Shown here: one piece after another, positions 1 through 8,630 of the stretch
Numbering within the stretch: position 1 is the stretch's first letter
Layout: the number at the start of each line of letters is the position of its first letter
NCBI GenBank assembly: GCA_964422185.1
Contig: CAYRAG010000002.1
Coordinates: 1-64,000 of the forward strand
Source: CALXCT01 sp964422185
GTDB taxonomy: Bacteria; Bacillota; Clostridia; Oscillospirales; Oscillospiraceae
Length of the DNA: 64,000 nucleotides
Reading direction: 5' to 3'
Notes under the pieces: model-generated
The model's input: only the letters and a program-made list of their open reading frames with translations
Told to the model about the DNA's origin: nothing
Database searches by the model: none
Made by a program: the position numbers and the translations under genes

Positions 1-157
1 GCTTTCTTTGTCAATCCCTTTTCCCCGCAAAAACCCGCTTTTCCCGGGAACGGCCCCATGGATCTGTCAGATCCAGAGCAAATCAAATCTGACATCTTTT
101 TCCAGATGGAACCGGGAACCATCCGCCCTCAGGCAGTGCGATTTACGAAAGACAGTT

Positions 158-195
158 CTGCCCCTCCCGCACCGGAGCAGGTGCGGGAGGGGCAG
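158..195 (-). terminator. Hairpin after the aldehyde oxidoreductase gene
   Basis: A perfect 16-bp stem (arms 158-173 and 180-195) with a 6-base loop lies about 80 bases past the stop of the leftward aldehyde oxidoreductase gene. The U tract on the minus strand is poor, so this is either a weak intrinsic terminator or a 3'-end stabilising hairpin. The rest of the first 275 bases shows no supported gene. Confidence 0.55.
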
Positions 196-275
196 AGCAC
201 ATACAGGGGGTATCTTCGGGCAGCGGTGAGCCCGCGCACAGCGCGGCTTACGGACTGCCTGGGTTTTGACTGTCC

Positions 276-3131
276 TTACAGCGGATGGTTGGCGATCTCG
301 TCCAGCTCATCCTCAAAGTCTGTGCCCAGATAGTATTTGTTCGGCTTGAGCTCTTTGCCCTCCTGTTTCGCGGCCCACGCGGCCTTCACCTTGTCCGGCG
401 TGGCGGGCAGCTCATAGATCCGGCAGCCGATGGCGTTGTTGATGGCGTTGATGACTGCCATATGGCCGGAGGACTGGAACACCTCGGAGCAGCCGGACGA
501 TCCGAACGCGCCGCCCTCGCCGCGCGGGGTCTCCAGGTACTCCACGGAGATGTCGTCCGGGATGTCCTGGATCTGCGGAATGCCGCAGGCGATCATGTTG
601 CGGTGCTTCTTGATGTCCTGGTAGTCCTCGCTCAGGGCGAACCCGATGGAGTGGGAGATGCCGCCGTAGGCCTGGCCGTCCACGGCCATCTTATTGCCGA
701 TCTTGCCCACATCGACGCAGCTGGCGAAGCGGAGCACCTTGGTCTTGCCGGTGTCCACATCCACCTCCACGAGGGCGGTGTTGCAGCCGTACATGTACTC
801 GCCGTCCTTGTTGCCCTCGCCGGTGTTGGGATCCAGACCGGGGGTGAGGCCCAGGTTCATGTTGTCCACATGGCCCACATATTTCGTGGGGATGCCCTCG
901 GCGACCATCTCGTCATAGGTGCGGAAGCTGCCGTCCTCCTTGCGCATGGCGGCCACCAGCTGCTCCGCGGCCGCTTTCACGGCGCGGCCGTTCATGATGT
1001 GGCTGCGGCTGCCGGCGGCGACGCCGGAGTCCGGGCAGCGGTGGGAGTCGTTCATGACCAGGCGGATGTTCTCCGGCTTGATGCCCAGATCCGTCAGGGC
1101 CTTGGTGGTGACGGTGTAGGTGCCGATGTCCGCGCCCTGGCCCATTTCCTCCCAGGTGTTATACACCGCGAAAGAGCCGTCCGGCAGCAGTTCCAGGGCG
1201 TTCTCCGCCTTGTCCCACATGCCCAGGGTGCACAGGAAGCCGCCCATGCTGATGCCGACGCCCATGTGGCGGCCCTCCGCACGGCCGGCCTCGGCCTGCG
1301 CCTTGAACTCGTCGTAGTGGGGCTTGAGCATTTCCATCAGCTGCTTGTACACATACAGCTTGTAGGGCCGGTTATTGATGGTGGTCTCGCCGGGCTTGGC
1401 CAGGTTCTGATACCGGAACTCCCAGGGATCAATCCCCGCCTTCTCGGCCATCATGTCTATGAGGGCCTCCGTGGTGGTGTAGATCTGCGGGGAGCCGAAG
1501 CCGCGGTACGCCGCGTTGAACGCGTGATTGGACACGCCGCCGCGGGCCAGTGCCTTGATATTCGGCACATTGTAGCCATGGAAACCGATGGAGACCAGGT
1601 TGTTGAAGATCTTGCTGGCCATGCCGGCGTAGGCGCCGTGATCCAGGCCGATGTCGTATTCGGCGGCGAGGATCTTGCCGTCCTCATCACAGGCCAGCCT
1701 GCCGTTGGCGTAGGTGGCCGAGCGCTTGCCGGTCATGTGCAGGAACTCCTCGTAGCTCAGGGACAGGCTCACGGGGATGCCCAGGTTCTGCACGGCGGTG
1801 GCGGTGATGGCGTAGGTGTTGGCGGTGACGCTGTAGCCGAAGGAGCCGCCCACGGGGTTGTCGATGATGCGCAGCTTGTCCATGGGGATGCCGCAGGCCT
1901 GGGCCACGGACTCCCGGCCCTCGCCCACGGCCTGTGCCTTGCACTGGATGACCACATTGCCGTCCGTGTCGTAGTAGCCCTGGCAGATATCCGGCTCAAT
2001 GGGCAGATGGGGCTCATGCTGGGAGTGGAAGCTGCCCTCCACCACATAGGGGGCGTCGTCAAACAGGTCTTCCGGATCCTCGCCCTTGTGCAGCGGGGCG
2101 CGCAGGTAGGAGTTCGGGCAGGTCTCGTGCATCTGGATGGCGTTGGGCATCACGGCCTCGGGGAAAGTGAAGTAGGTGGGCAGAACTTCCAGATCCTGCT
2201 TCACCGCGGCGGCAGCCGCCCGGGCATGCTCCCGGGTATCCGCGGCTACGACCGCCACGACATCGCCCTTGCGGCAGACCTTTTTGCCCGCGATGACCGG
2301 GAACGGAGGCGTGCCGGTGCCGAACCAGCGGGGGATGACGGGCGGGATGTCGATGTTGTTGTCGCCCTTCACATCCGCGGCGGTCAGAACCTTGATGACA
2401 CCGGGCATCTTCTCCGCTTCGGAGATGTCGATATTGACGATATTGGCGTGGGGCTCCGCCGCCAGAGTGACGGCCAGATAGGCGGTGCCGTCCGGCATCT
2501 TCTGGGCGATGTCGTCGCCGAAGTCCGTCAGGCCGCAGACGCGGGCGACGGCGCCGGGACGGGGATGTTTCGAGCCGTAGATCTCTTTCTCCCCGGCGAA
2601 GTCGTAGGTGATGTCCTCCATGGCGGCCTCGCCGCGCATCACCTTCGCGGCGGCCATGACCGCGTCCACGATGGGCTTGTAGCCGGTGCAGCGGCAGATG
2701 TTGTGGTTCTTCTGGAACCAGTCCCGGACTTCCTCCCGGGTGGGGGAGGGGTTCTTCTGGAGCAGCACATAGGCGGAGACAATGAATCCGGGCGTGCAGA
2801 AGCCGCACTGGACGCCGCCGTAGGTGACCCAGGCCTGCTGCAGCGGATGCAGATGCTGGGGTGTGCCGATGCCCTCAATGGTGGTGATCTCGCTGTACTC
2901 CGGGACATTGCTCATCTTTCTGGTGCAGGACCGGCACAGCTCGCCGTTGAGAATGACGGTGCACGCGCCGCACACGCCGATGCCGCAGCCGACTTTCGTT
3001 CCGGTCAGGCCGAGACGCCGGATGACGGCGGCAAGGGTATCGCGCTTGGGATCGCAGACCACGGGGCGATCCACGCCGTTGATGGTCAGGTGGATTCGCT
3101 CATAGGCCTTGATTTCAGGTGTGTCGCTCAT
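276..3131 (-). CDS. Molybdopterin-dependent aldehyde oxidoreductase (Mop-like, xanthine oxidase family)
   Basis: This 951-residue one-chain molybdenum hydroxylase is predicted to oxidise an aldehyde to its acid in the cytoplasm. An N-terminal plant-type 2Fe-2S domain has Cys49, Cys54, Cys57 and Cys69. A second 2Fe-2S domain has Cys109, Cys112, Cys146 and Cys148. The long molybdopterin-binding region follows, with a C-terminal GSSGCSEV segment where the family places its catalytic Glu. The order and length match Desulfovibrio gigas Mop (about 907 residues), and there is no FAD subunit, so electrons probably go to ferredoxin or flavodoxin. The start has a strong AAAGGAGG site. It lies downstream of a glycyl radical enzyme and its activase, which suggests it consumes an aldehyde made nearby. 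The substrate is unknown; tungsten in place of molybdenum is possible but not shown. Confidence 0.88.
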   Translation of the reverse strand: MSDTPEIKAYERIHLTINGVDRPVVCDPKRDTLAAVIRRLGLTGTKVGCGIGVCGACTVILNGELCRSCTRKMSNVPEYSEITTIEGIGTPQHLHPLQQAWVTYGGVQCGFCTPGFIVSAYVLLQKNPSPTREEVRDWFQKNHNICRCTGYKPIVDAVMAAAKVMRGEAAMEDITYDFAGEKEIYGSKHPRPGAVARVCGLTDFGDDIAQKMPDGTAYLAVTLAAEPHANIVNIDISEAEKMPGVIKVLTAADVKGDNNIDIPPVIPRWFGTGTPPFPVIAGKKVCRKGDVVAVVAADTREHARAAAAAVKQDLEVLPTYFTFPEAVMPNAIQMHETCPNSYLRAPLHKGEDPEDLFDDAPYVVEGSFHSQHEPHLPIEPDICQGYYDTDGNVVIQCKAQAVGEGRESVAQACGIPMDKLRIIDNPVGGSFGYSVTANTYAITATAVQNLGIPVSLSLSYEEFLHMTGKRSATYANGRLACDEDGKILAAEYDIGLDHGAYAGMASKIFNNLVSIGFHGYNVPNIKALARGGVSNHAFNAAYRGFGSPQIYTTTEALIDMMAEKAGIDPWEFRYQNLAKPGETTINNRPYKLYVYKQLMEMLKPHYDEFKAQAEAGRAEGRHMGVGISMGGFLCTLGMWDKAENALELLPDGSFAVYNTWEEMGQGADIGTYTVTTKALTDLGIKPENIRLVMNDSHRCPDSGVAAGSRSHIMNGRAVKAAAEQLVAAMRKEDGSFRTYDEMVAEGIPTKYVGHVDNMNLGLTPGLDPNTGEGNKDGEYMYGCNTALVEVDVDTGKTKVLRFASCVDVGKIGNKMAVDGQAYGGISHSIGFALSEDYQDIKKHRNMIACGIPQIQDIPDDISVEYLETPRGEGGAFGSSGCSEVFQSSGHMAVINAINNAIGCRIYELPATPDKVKAAWAAKQEGKELKPNKYYLGTDFEDELDEIANHPL

Positions 3132-3187
3132 GTTGTTCCTCCTTTAAGCCTTCTTTCGTCGGGTAGCTCTGATCCGATCTGGACAGC

Positions 3188-3203
3188 TCCGTTCCAGAAC
3201 GGA
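3188..3203. promoter_or_regulatory. Nested palindrome in the aldehyde oxidoreductase leader
   Basis: TCCGTTC-CA-GAACGGA is a perfect 7-bp inverted repeat between the predicted transcription start and the start codon. It is flanked by ATCCGAT and ATCGGAT arms that extend the symmetry. It could be an operator or a leader hairpin. No regulator can be assigned. Confidence 0.4.
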
Positions 3204-3233
3204 ATCGGATTCACACGGTTGCCTATCGAGACG

Positions 3234-3262
3234 ATTATACATTCTTATCGCCAATCGTGCAA
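3234..3262 (-). promoter_or_regulatory. Sigma-A promoter of the aldehyde oxidoreductase gene
   Basis: On the minus strand TTGCAC, a 17-base spacer and TATAAT lie about 100 bases before the oxidoreductase start. The gene can therefore be transcribed apart from the activase and GRE upstream. Nothing else coding is seen in the 345-base gap (3132-3476). Confidence 0.75.
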
Positions 3263-3401
3263 GATTTTCAATTTATATCCGTCAAAATTCTTTGGTTTGC
3301 GGCTGCGGGGATGTGATGGATTCAGGTTGGGATGATGCTGCCGCCCTGAAGTGGCGGACAGCCCGCGATTCGCCCCATTCAATTCCGGCAGTGGATCACA
3401 G

Positions 3402-3444
3402 TCAGCGGGAGTTACCAAGGTGCCGCCTCACTAACCCCCGCTGA
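3402..3444 (-). terminator. Hairpin between the activase and the oxidoreductase
   Basis: TCAGCGGG pairs with CCCGCTGA, and an inner GTTA/TAAC pairing extends the stem. It begins about 30 bases past the activase stop. There is no clear U run, so it may be a partial terminator separating the GRE-activase transcript from the oxidoreductase gene. Confidence 0.4.
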
Positions 3445-3476
3445 TTCTTCTCGATTTTTATCCCTGCTGTTCTGAA

Positions 3477-4469
3477 TCAATAGCCGGGCAGTTTTTGACT
3501 GGATCCGGCAACCACGGGAATCCCATACTCCTGATACACCATGTCTTTTAAGCGAAGCAGATTCTCTTCCCAGACCGCCCGCTCCGGAGCTTCGTAGTCT
3601 CCCATCGGGTAGGGCTGATTGAGTGTTGCGTATTTCTCCGTGCCCATCTTGCGGTATGGAAGAAGCTGATACTGAACCACCCGGCCGCCGAGTTCATCCC
3701 GGATAAACGCGGCGGTTCGACGAATGTTCTCATCGTCGTCGTTGTAGCCCGGCACGACCGGGGTGCGGATGACCAGGGGGGTTTCAAGCTCCGCCACATG
3801 TTTCAGATTCTTCAGAATGAGCTCGTTTCCCGCACCGGTCAGACGCTTGTGAACGGCGGAATCCATATGCTTGATGTCGGCATAGAGGATATCTGTGTAT
3901 TTCAGTACGCACTCCACATGTTCCGTGGCGCAGTTCAGGGCGCTTTCCACGCAGGTTTGAATTTCCGCCTCTTTGCAGGCTTTCAGCAGCAATGAGACGA
4001 ATTCCCACTGGAGCATGACCTCTCCCCCGTTCAGGGTCACGCCGCCATGAGTCCGCTCATAAAAGCTCCGATCGCCCTCAATTACCTCCATCAGTTCAGC
4101 GACGGATTTCTTCTCCCCCCAGACCATCACGGCACGGCTGGGACATTCGTCCACGCAGCGCAGGCAGTCCTGGCACCCGGGTAGCATATCCACGCCGGTT
4201 AAAATTCCCTCTGAATCAAAGTGAATCGGACTTCCTCCATGGGGACAGGCCCTTACGCAGTAGTTGCATTTATCCTGGCCGAGACATTTCGAGGGATAGA
4301 CGCCGATCTGCGGGGTGACACATATGCTTTCCGGATTGCTGCACCACGGGCAGTGCATGGGACAGCCTTTGAAGAAGATCTCTGTGCGTATCCCCGGGCC
4401 GTCATGAATCGTGTAGCGCTGGATATTGTACACCAGACCGCACGGCTCGCCTTTGTCGTTGTAATACAT
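3477..4469 (-). CDS. Glycyl radical enzyme activating protein (radical SAM)
   Basis: This 330-residue activase is predicted to cleave S-adenosylmethionine and put the glycyl radical on a partner GRE. The radical SAM motif is Cys36-x3-Cys40-x2-Cys43. Two ferredoxin-like 4Fe-4S sites follow (Cys62, 68, 71, 75 and Cys99, 102, 105, 109), typical of activases for the choline lyase, glycerol dehydratase and arylacetate decarboxylase groups but not for the pyruvate formate-lyase activase. It starts 39 bases after the stop of the adjacent GRE gene and is probably cotranscribed with it. It is the only activase in the window, so it may also serve the second GRE at 8.6-11.2 kb. The Shine-Dalgarno site (AGGA) is modest. 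Confidence 0.93.
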   Translation of the reverse strand: MYYNDKGEPCGLVYNIQRYTIHDGPGIRTEIFFKGCPMHCPWCSNPESICVTPQIGVYPSKCLGQDKCNYCVRACPHGGSPIHFDSEGILTGVDMLPGCQDCLRCVDECPSRAVMVWGEKKSVAELMEVIEGDRSFYERTHGGVTLNGGEVMLQWEFVSLLLKACKEAEIQTCVESALNCATEHVECVLKYTDILYADIKHMDSAVHKRLTGAGNELILKNLKHVAELETPLVIRTPVVPGYNDDDENIRRTAAFIRDELGGRVVQYQLLPYRKMGTEKYATLNQPYPMGDYEAPERAVWEENLLRLKDMVYQEYGIPVVAGSSQKLPGY

Positions 4470-4508
4470 CAGCAGTCAATCCTGTCAAAATGTTCTGTTT
4501 TCCCGAAC

Positions 4509-7124
4509 TCAGTCAAAGGAAAGGCTGGTTCTGCCGATAATATCATCCTGCAAAGCCTTGTTCAATTCGACAAAGTAGGCGCTGTAGCCGGCGACACGAA
4601 CCAACAGGTCGCGGTAGTCATCCGGATGCTTCTGAGCCTCAATCAGCGTCTCCTGACTCGTCACAGAGAACTGGCTGTGCATGCCTTTCCTCTGGACATA
4701 TTCATCCAGCAGCGCAATAAAGTCGTCACGGCCGGCCTCTCCCGCCAGGGCGGAGGGGGAGAACTTCCAGTTCAGCAGAGTGCCGTTGGTCGCACGGGCG
4801 TGATCCATCTTCGTCACAGACTTGCAGATTGCGATGGGGCCGCAGATATCATGGCTGCAGCAGTGGGTATGCACGGCACCCATGCAGTCAGACAGAGGCT
4901 CGTAGGCGGTGCGGCCGTCGACAGATGCCCACTGATGGCTGCCGTGCGCCACATTGACGGTCACCGAGTAGCAGCCGGGCTGGAAGAAACCGCCGTGGGC
5001 ATTGGGGCGGTGCTCAATGTGTTTGCAATAGGTATCCATGCCGAACTTGGTCAGTTCATCGGCATAGTCATCGTCGTTGCCGTAGTGATGGACACGGTCG
5101 CTGTTGACCAGCGCGTACAGAGGCTCATAGCCCACCCAGTTGGCCTCAACGGCGTTGAGCAACTCACGGCCGGTCACTTTCTTCTCCTCGAAAACCAGCT
5201 GCTTAATGGTGGACAGTCCGTCACCGACCGTGCCGATTCCAATGGCCTGCGGGCCGGTAAAGTTGTACTTGGTGCCGCCTTCCGTGACATCCCTGCCATT
5301 CCTGACGCACCCGTACATCATGCCGGACAGGAACGGCAGCGGACGGACATTCTGGTGTGCGATGTCAACCGCATTCAGTACAGACACCATCTGGTCACAC
5401 CAGTATTTCATCTGCCTGTCATAGGACTCCAGCACCTGGTCGAAACTGGTCATGGTTGCCAGATCGCCGGTCTCAGGGCCAAGGCGTTTGCCGACGCCGC
5501 CGCATCTGCTCCAGCGGGGGCACTCGGAGTTGCAATGGAGGCACCGGCCGTTGTTGATGGCCAGTTCCAGAACCTTGGCGATGTTCATGTGGCCCGCGTC
5601 ATGCCAGCCGTAGGTCTTACCGGACACATCAGGCTCCACGCAGCCGACGACCTGGTAGTCGCGGGCTTCCTCCAGGCTGATGCCGGAAGACATCATGCTG
5701 GGGATCGTGACATCGTCGTTGAAAATCTTGGGCTCTCCGGTACCAAGGCGAATGACATTTGCCGTCTTCACTTTCAGCTCCCAGGGGGTGTTGCTGTGCA
5801 GACGGACGGCCAGCCAGGGGTTGGGAACGCGGACATGAGCGTTGGCATCAAGGCACATATAGGTCAGCTCATTCGTGCCGTCGTGGCCGTCAGGTTTCAG
5901 ACCGCCCAGGGTCAGAGCCGGGCCGCCGATGCCGCCGTTGCCGAAAGTCTTAATCAGGATGTGGTTGCGGAGTTTGTTCAGATCCCAGATCTTGATATAG
6001 AAGTTCTCAATCAGCTCCTGCATGAACTCGCGGGTTGCCGTACCGGTCTCGATATCGTGCTTGTAGAAAGGATACATATACTGGTCGAACCTGCCATAGG
6101 AGACGGAGTGGCCGTTGCACTCAATCAGAACCATGCAGTTGGCAAGGTGCACCAGCTGAATTGCCTGCCAGAAAGTTTCCGGAGTCCCGGTGGAAATATG
6201 GGCACAGTTCGCGGACATCTGCAGCAGCTCGGCTTTGCGGACAGGATCCGCCGTCTCCTCTGCTTTTTCGGCGAGAAGTTCCGCGTAGCGCTGAATGTGC
6301 CGGGAGGCCGCCCTGTTGGTGATCAGGGTGGCCCTCAAAAAGTCGTGGCGCTTCAGGCCCTCCGGGGTGGACATATCCACTTTCGCCAGTTCCTCTTCAA
6401 TCTCCCTGCGAATGCCGCCAAAGCCCATACCCAGCAGACGGTCATAGTCAAGGCCAAGATGTCCGGCGCCGCAGAAGATGTACGCGTCAGCGAAGAAAAC
6501 ACCCTTGCCGGCGTGGGAACCTTTCAGCTGCTCCTCGGTCAGCAGGGAGTTGGTGTACGCCTCCACGGTTTTGTCTTTCCAGAAATCCTCAATGGCCTCC
6601 ATCCGCTTCTGGGTGTCCTCAGTGTAGGAGAAATAATCGTGAGTGCGTTGGTCGCTGTAATCCATGAGACCGTCCCGCATCTCATTACAGACCCAGTCCA
6701 GCCCGAACTCAGGGTGAACCGGGGCGCCTTTCTTGTCACAGCCAAGCCCGCCCACAATCAGCTCGTCATCGTACAGGTAGAGCGGGGTACGCTCCAGAGT
6801 GTAGGCAATGCCGTAGGCGCACTTGATCTCCTGGGACTCTCCAATGTGATCACGGTAGGCTTCCGTCACGAGCTCGGCGCGGTCGGGAGCAACAAAGCCG
6901 TTGGTCGTGCGGGCGGTGACACGCAGAATATTGTTGATGCGCGGGAATGGAGAGGGCTCCGGCGTGTTGCCGGACAGGCCGACGCCCCATTCCCTGTCAA
7001 ACGGCTCGACAGCCAGCGGGGAGACATCCACTTCATTCGCGTGGGCGTAAACATCCTTGTTCTCTTTCAGATTTTCTTCGTTTGTCAGGGTGTGCGTTTT
7101 TATCGTCTGAACGGAGGTACTCAT
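4509..7124 (-). CDS. Glycyl radical enzyme 1 (GCVEP type)
   Basis: This 871-residue PFL-like protein is predicted to run radical C-C, C-N, C-O or C-S bond chemistry in the cytoplasm. The thiyl-radical Cys495 and Glu497 lie in GCVEP. The glycyl radical is Gly846 in RVAGYSAYF near the C-terminus. Just after the active-site loop comes an unusual Cys cluster (Cys528, 531, 535, 541; CX2CX3CX5C with CPRW). I chose the ATG at 7124 because AAAGGAG lies about 10 bases before it; an in-frame start 22 codons earlier has no such site. GCVEP occurs in choline lyase, diol dehydratase and arylacetate decarboxylase groups, so the substrate cannot be read from this motif. No microcompartment genes and no small HpdC-like subunit are nearby. 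Confidence 0.92.
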   Translation of the reverse strand: MSTSVQTIKTHTLTNEENLKENKDVYAHANEVDVSPLAVEPFDREWGVGLSGNTPEPSPFPRINNILRVTARTTNGFVAPDRAELVTEAYRDHIGESQEIKCAYGIAYTLERTPLYLYDDELIVGGLGCDKKGAPVHPEFGLDWVCNEMRDGLMDYSDQRTHDYFSYTEDTQKRMEAIEDFWKDKTVEAYTNSLLTEEQLKGSHAGKGVFFADAYIFCGAGHLGLDYDRLLGMGFGGIRREIEEELAKVDMSTPEGLKRHDFLRATLITNRAASRHIQRYAELLAEKAEETADPVRKAELLQMSANCAHISTGTPETFWQAIQLVHLANCMVLIECNGHSVSYGRFDQYMYPFYKHDIETGTATREFMQELIENFYIKIWDLNKLRNHILIKTFGNGGIGGPALTLGGLKPDGHDGTNELTYMCLDANAHVRVPNPWLAVRLHSNTPWELKVKTANVIRLGTGEPKIFNDDVTIPSMMSSGISLEEARDYQVVGCVEPDVSGKTYGWHDAGHMNIAKVLELAINNGRCLHCNSECPRWSRCGGVGKRLGPETGDLATMTSFDQVLESYDRQMKYWCDQMVSVLNAVDIAHQNVRPLPFLSGMMYGCVRNGRDVTEGGTKYNFTGPQAIGIGTVGDGLSTIKQLVFEEKKVTGRELLNAVEANWVGYEPLYALVNSDRVHHYGNDDDYADELTKFGMDTYCKHIEHRPNAHGGFFQPGCYSVTVNVAHGSHQWASVDGRTAYEPLSDCMGAVHTHCCSHDICGPIAICKSVTKMDHARATNGTLLNWKFSPSALAGEAGRDDFIALLDEYVQRKGMHSQFSVTSQETLIEAQKHPDDYRDLLVRVAGYSAYFVELNKALQDDIIGRTSLSFD

Positions 7125-7243
7125 TGCGTCATGACTCCTTTCCGGGTAATCCCTGGATCCGTAACGATGGCGCAGGCCAGCCACGGGCACTGCGTCCCCA
7201 TGCTTCTGTCTACATTATGCAGGATCTCATATGGAAACGCAAG

Positions 7244-7276
7244 CAACATGTTGATGGGCATTTTAAGCAAATGTTA
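7244..7276. promoter_or_regulatory. Candidate LysR sites in the GRE1-lysR intergenic region
   Basis: CAACATGTTG at 7244-7253 is a perfect 10-bp palindrome. It sits within AAGCAACATGTTG (from 7241), and the related AAGCAAATGTTA begins 24 bases later at 7265. LysR regulators commonly bind paired sites between divergent genes, which is the layout here. Binding is inferred only. Confidence 0.35.
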
Positions 7277-7297
7277 CAGCACCCGTGCATTATCCTC

Positions 7298-7326
7298 TTG
7301 CCCGTTGATTCCCGCTGTAATAAAAT
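7298..7326 (+). promoter_or_regulatory. Probable promoter of the LysR gene
   Basis: TTGCCC, a 17-base spacer and TAAAAT point rightward, about 225 bases before the LysR start. The 430-base gap (7125-7554) otherwise holds the candidate operators and no supported gene. No strong leftward sigma-A promoter for GRE1 was found, which fits activator dependence. Confidence 0.5.
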
Positions 7327-7554
7327 GTGAATAGCGGAAAGAGAATGTGATGCCGCTGTGCCCGGGAGTCGCCGCGGAAAGGGACTGCGGCGGACAGAGC
7401 CGGGATCCTGTGGATACGGCCAGGGAGGTTGCCTGGCCGCACTGAAAGGGGTAAGCCTTGTTTTGGCGGCATGGAATTCTCGAGAGAATCGGGCGGGTTT
7501 CGTGGCCGGGGCGGTGAATGTGCGTTGCTCTGCCGGCAAAAAGGGGGATCTGAA

Positions 7555-8445
7555 ATGGAGATACGCCAGCTGAAATACTTTGTTGAGATATGCAAATACA
7601 AGAGTTTTTCCAAGGCGGCAGAGGTGTGCTATATCTCCTCTCAGGGGATCAGCATGTCCATGATGCGCCTGGAAAATGAACTGGGCTACAAGCTGTTCAA
7701 CCGCTCCTTTCGGGGGATTACCCTGACGCCCCAGGCGGAGTTCATCCTGCCGCGGGCCAAGAAGATCATCGCCCTGGCCGAGGAATGCGAACAATACCTC
7801 AGCAATGTCTCTGAGGGAACCCATGTTCTGCCCGTCGGCTTTTCCCACGGAACCATTGAGGAGTTTGCCGGAGAGGCTCTCCCCACTTTCTCGCAGGAAA
7901 ACCCGGGCATCAAACTGGATGTTCGGGAATATGAGGATCTGGGATGTGATGAGGCAGTCCTGAATCAGGAAATTGAGGTTGGCCTCACCGTGGGGCCCAT
8001 CGATGGAAATTCTTTTGACGCGGAGCTTCTGTTCTCGTCGCGCCACGCCATTATCGTCCATAAGAATCACTCTCTTGCGGACAAGAAGTCCCTGGTGGTT
8101 TCCGACCTGAAAGATCTGCCCATCGCTGTGCTGCGGGGGGAAACCAGAACCTACCCGTGCCTGAAACAGGCGTGCGAGGAGGCGGGTTTCGAGCCGAATA
8201 TTTCCATCTTCGCGGACAACATCCTGCTGGTGTTCTACATGGCGGAACAGTCACAAATGGCGGGATTGTCCGTGCTGCCCCTGTTCCACAGGCTCAACCG
8301 GCCCAACCTGGTTGCCATCCCGCTGGAAGATCCCATCTTTGACTGGAATATCTACATGATCAAGCGAAAGGGATCTACGCTGTCTCAGCCGGCCAGCCGG
8401 TTCTGGAAAGCGATGATCAGGCATCGGAATGAACTTCAGGGTTGA
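7555..8445 (+). CDS. LysR family transcriptional regulator
   Basis: This 296-residue protein has an N-terminal winged HTH (MEIRQLKYF, SFSKAAEVCYISS, LENELGYKLFNRS) and a C-terminal effector-binding domain of the periplasmic-binding-protein fold. The ATG at 7555 is chosen because AAGGGGGAT precedes it and the LysR HTH begins at once; the open frame further upstream has no family similarity. It lies between two paralogous GRE genes, divergent from GRE1 and codirectional with GRE2, so it probably senses a substrate or product of that pathway and controls both. The ligand is unknown. Confidence 0.92.
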   Translation: MEIRQLKYFVEICKYKSFSKAAEVCYISSQGISMSMMRLENELGYKLFNRSFRGITLTPQAEFILPRAKKIIALAEECEQYLSNVSEGTHVLPVGFSHGTIEEFAGEALPTFSQENPGIKLDVREYEDLGCDEAVLNQEIEVGLTVGPIDGNSFDAELLFSSRHAIIVHKNHSLADKKSLVVSDLKDLPIAVLRGETRTYPCLKQACEEAGFEPNISIFADNILLVFYMAEQSQMAGLSVLPLFHRLNRPNLVAIPLEDPIFDWNIYMIKRKGSTLSQPASRFWKAMIRHRNELQG

Positions 8446-8520
8446 CGAAAATGAGTCTGCTGCAACCATCCGTGACAGCAGACAATGTAGTGTTTATGGC
8501 GCCCTTTGCCGGCGATGTGT

Positions 8521-8568
8521 TATGATAGCCGCGGTAAGATCTATCATAGCATCATGGCTTGAAATGAT
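8521..8568. promoter_or_regulatory. Inverted repeats upstream of GRE2
   Basis: TATGATAG (8521-8528) and CTATCATA (8541-8548) form a perfect 8-bp inverted repeat with a 12-base spacer. ATCAT (8551) and ATGAT (8564) form a second, shorter pair. They lie 60-110 bases before the GRE2 start, where an operator or hairpin would be expected. No good sigma-A promoter was found in this gap. Confidence 0.4.
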
Positions 8569-8630
8569 ATGCTTCACCATTCAGTTGCCCCAGCCTGTGT
8601 TTGGCGTGCGGCGGAAAGGAAAGTGAACCA

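Noticed and set aside
4509..7124. Assignment of GRE1 as 4-hydroxyphenylacetate decarboxylase
   Set aside because: No small HpdC-like Fe-S subunit is encoded nearby, and the GCVEP motif is shared by several chemistries.
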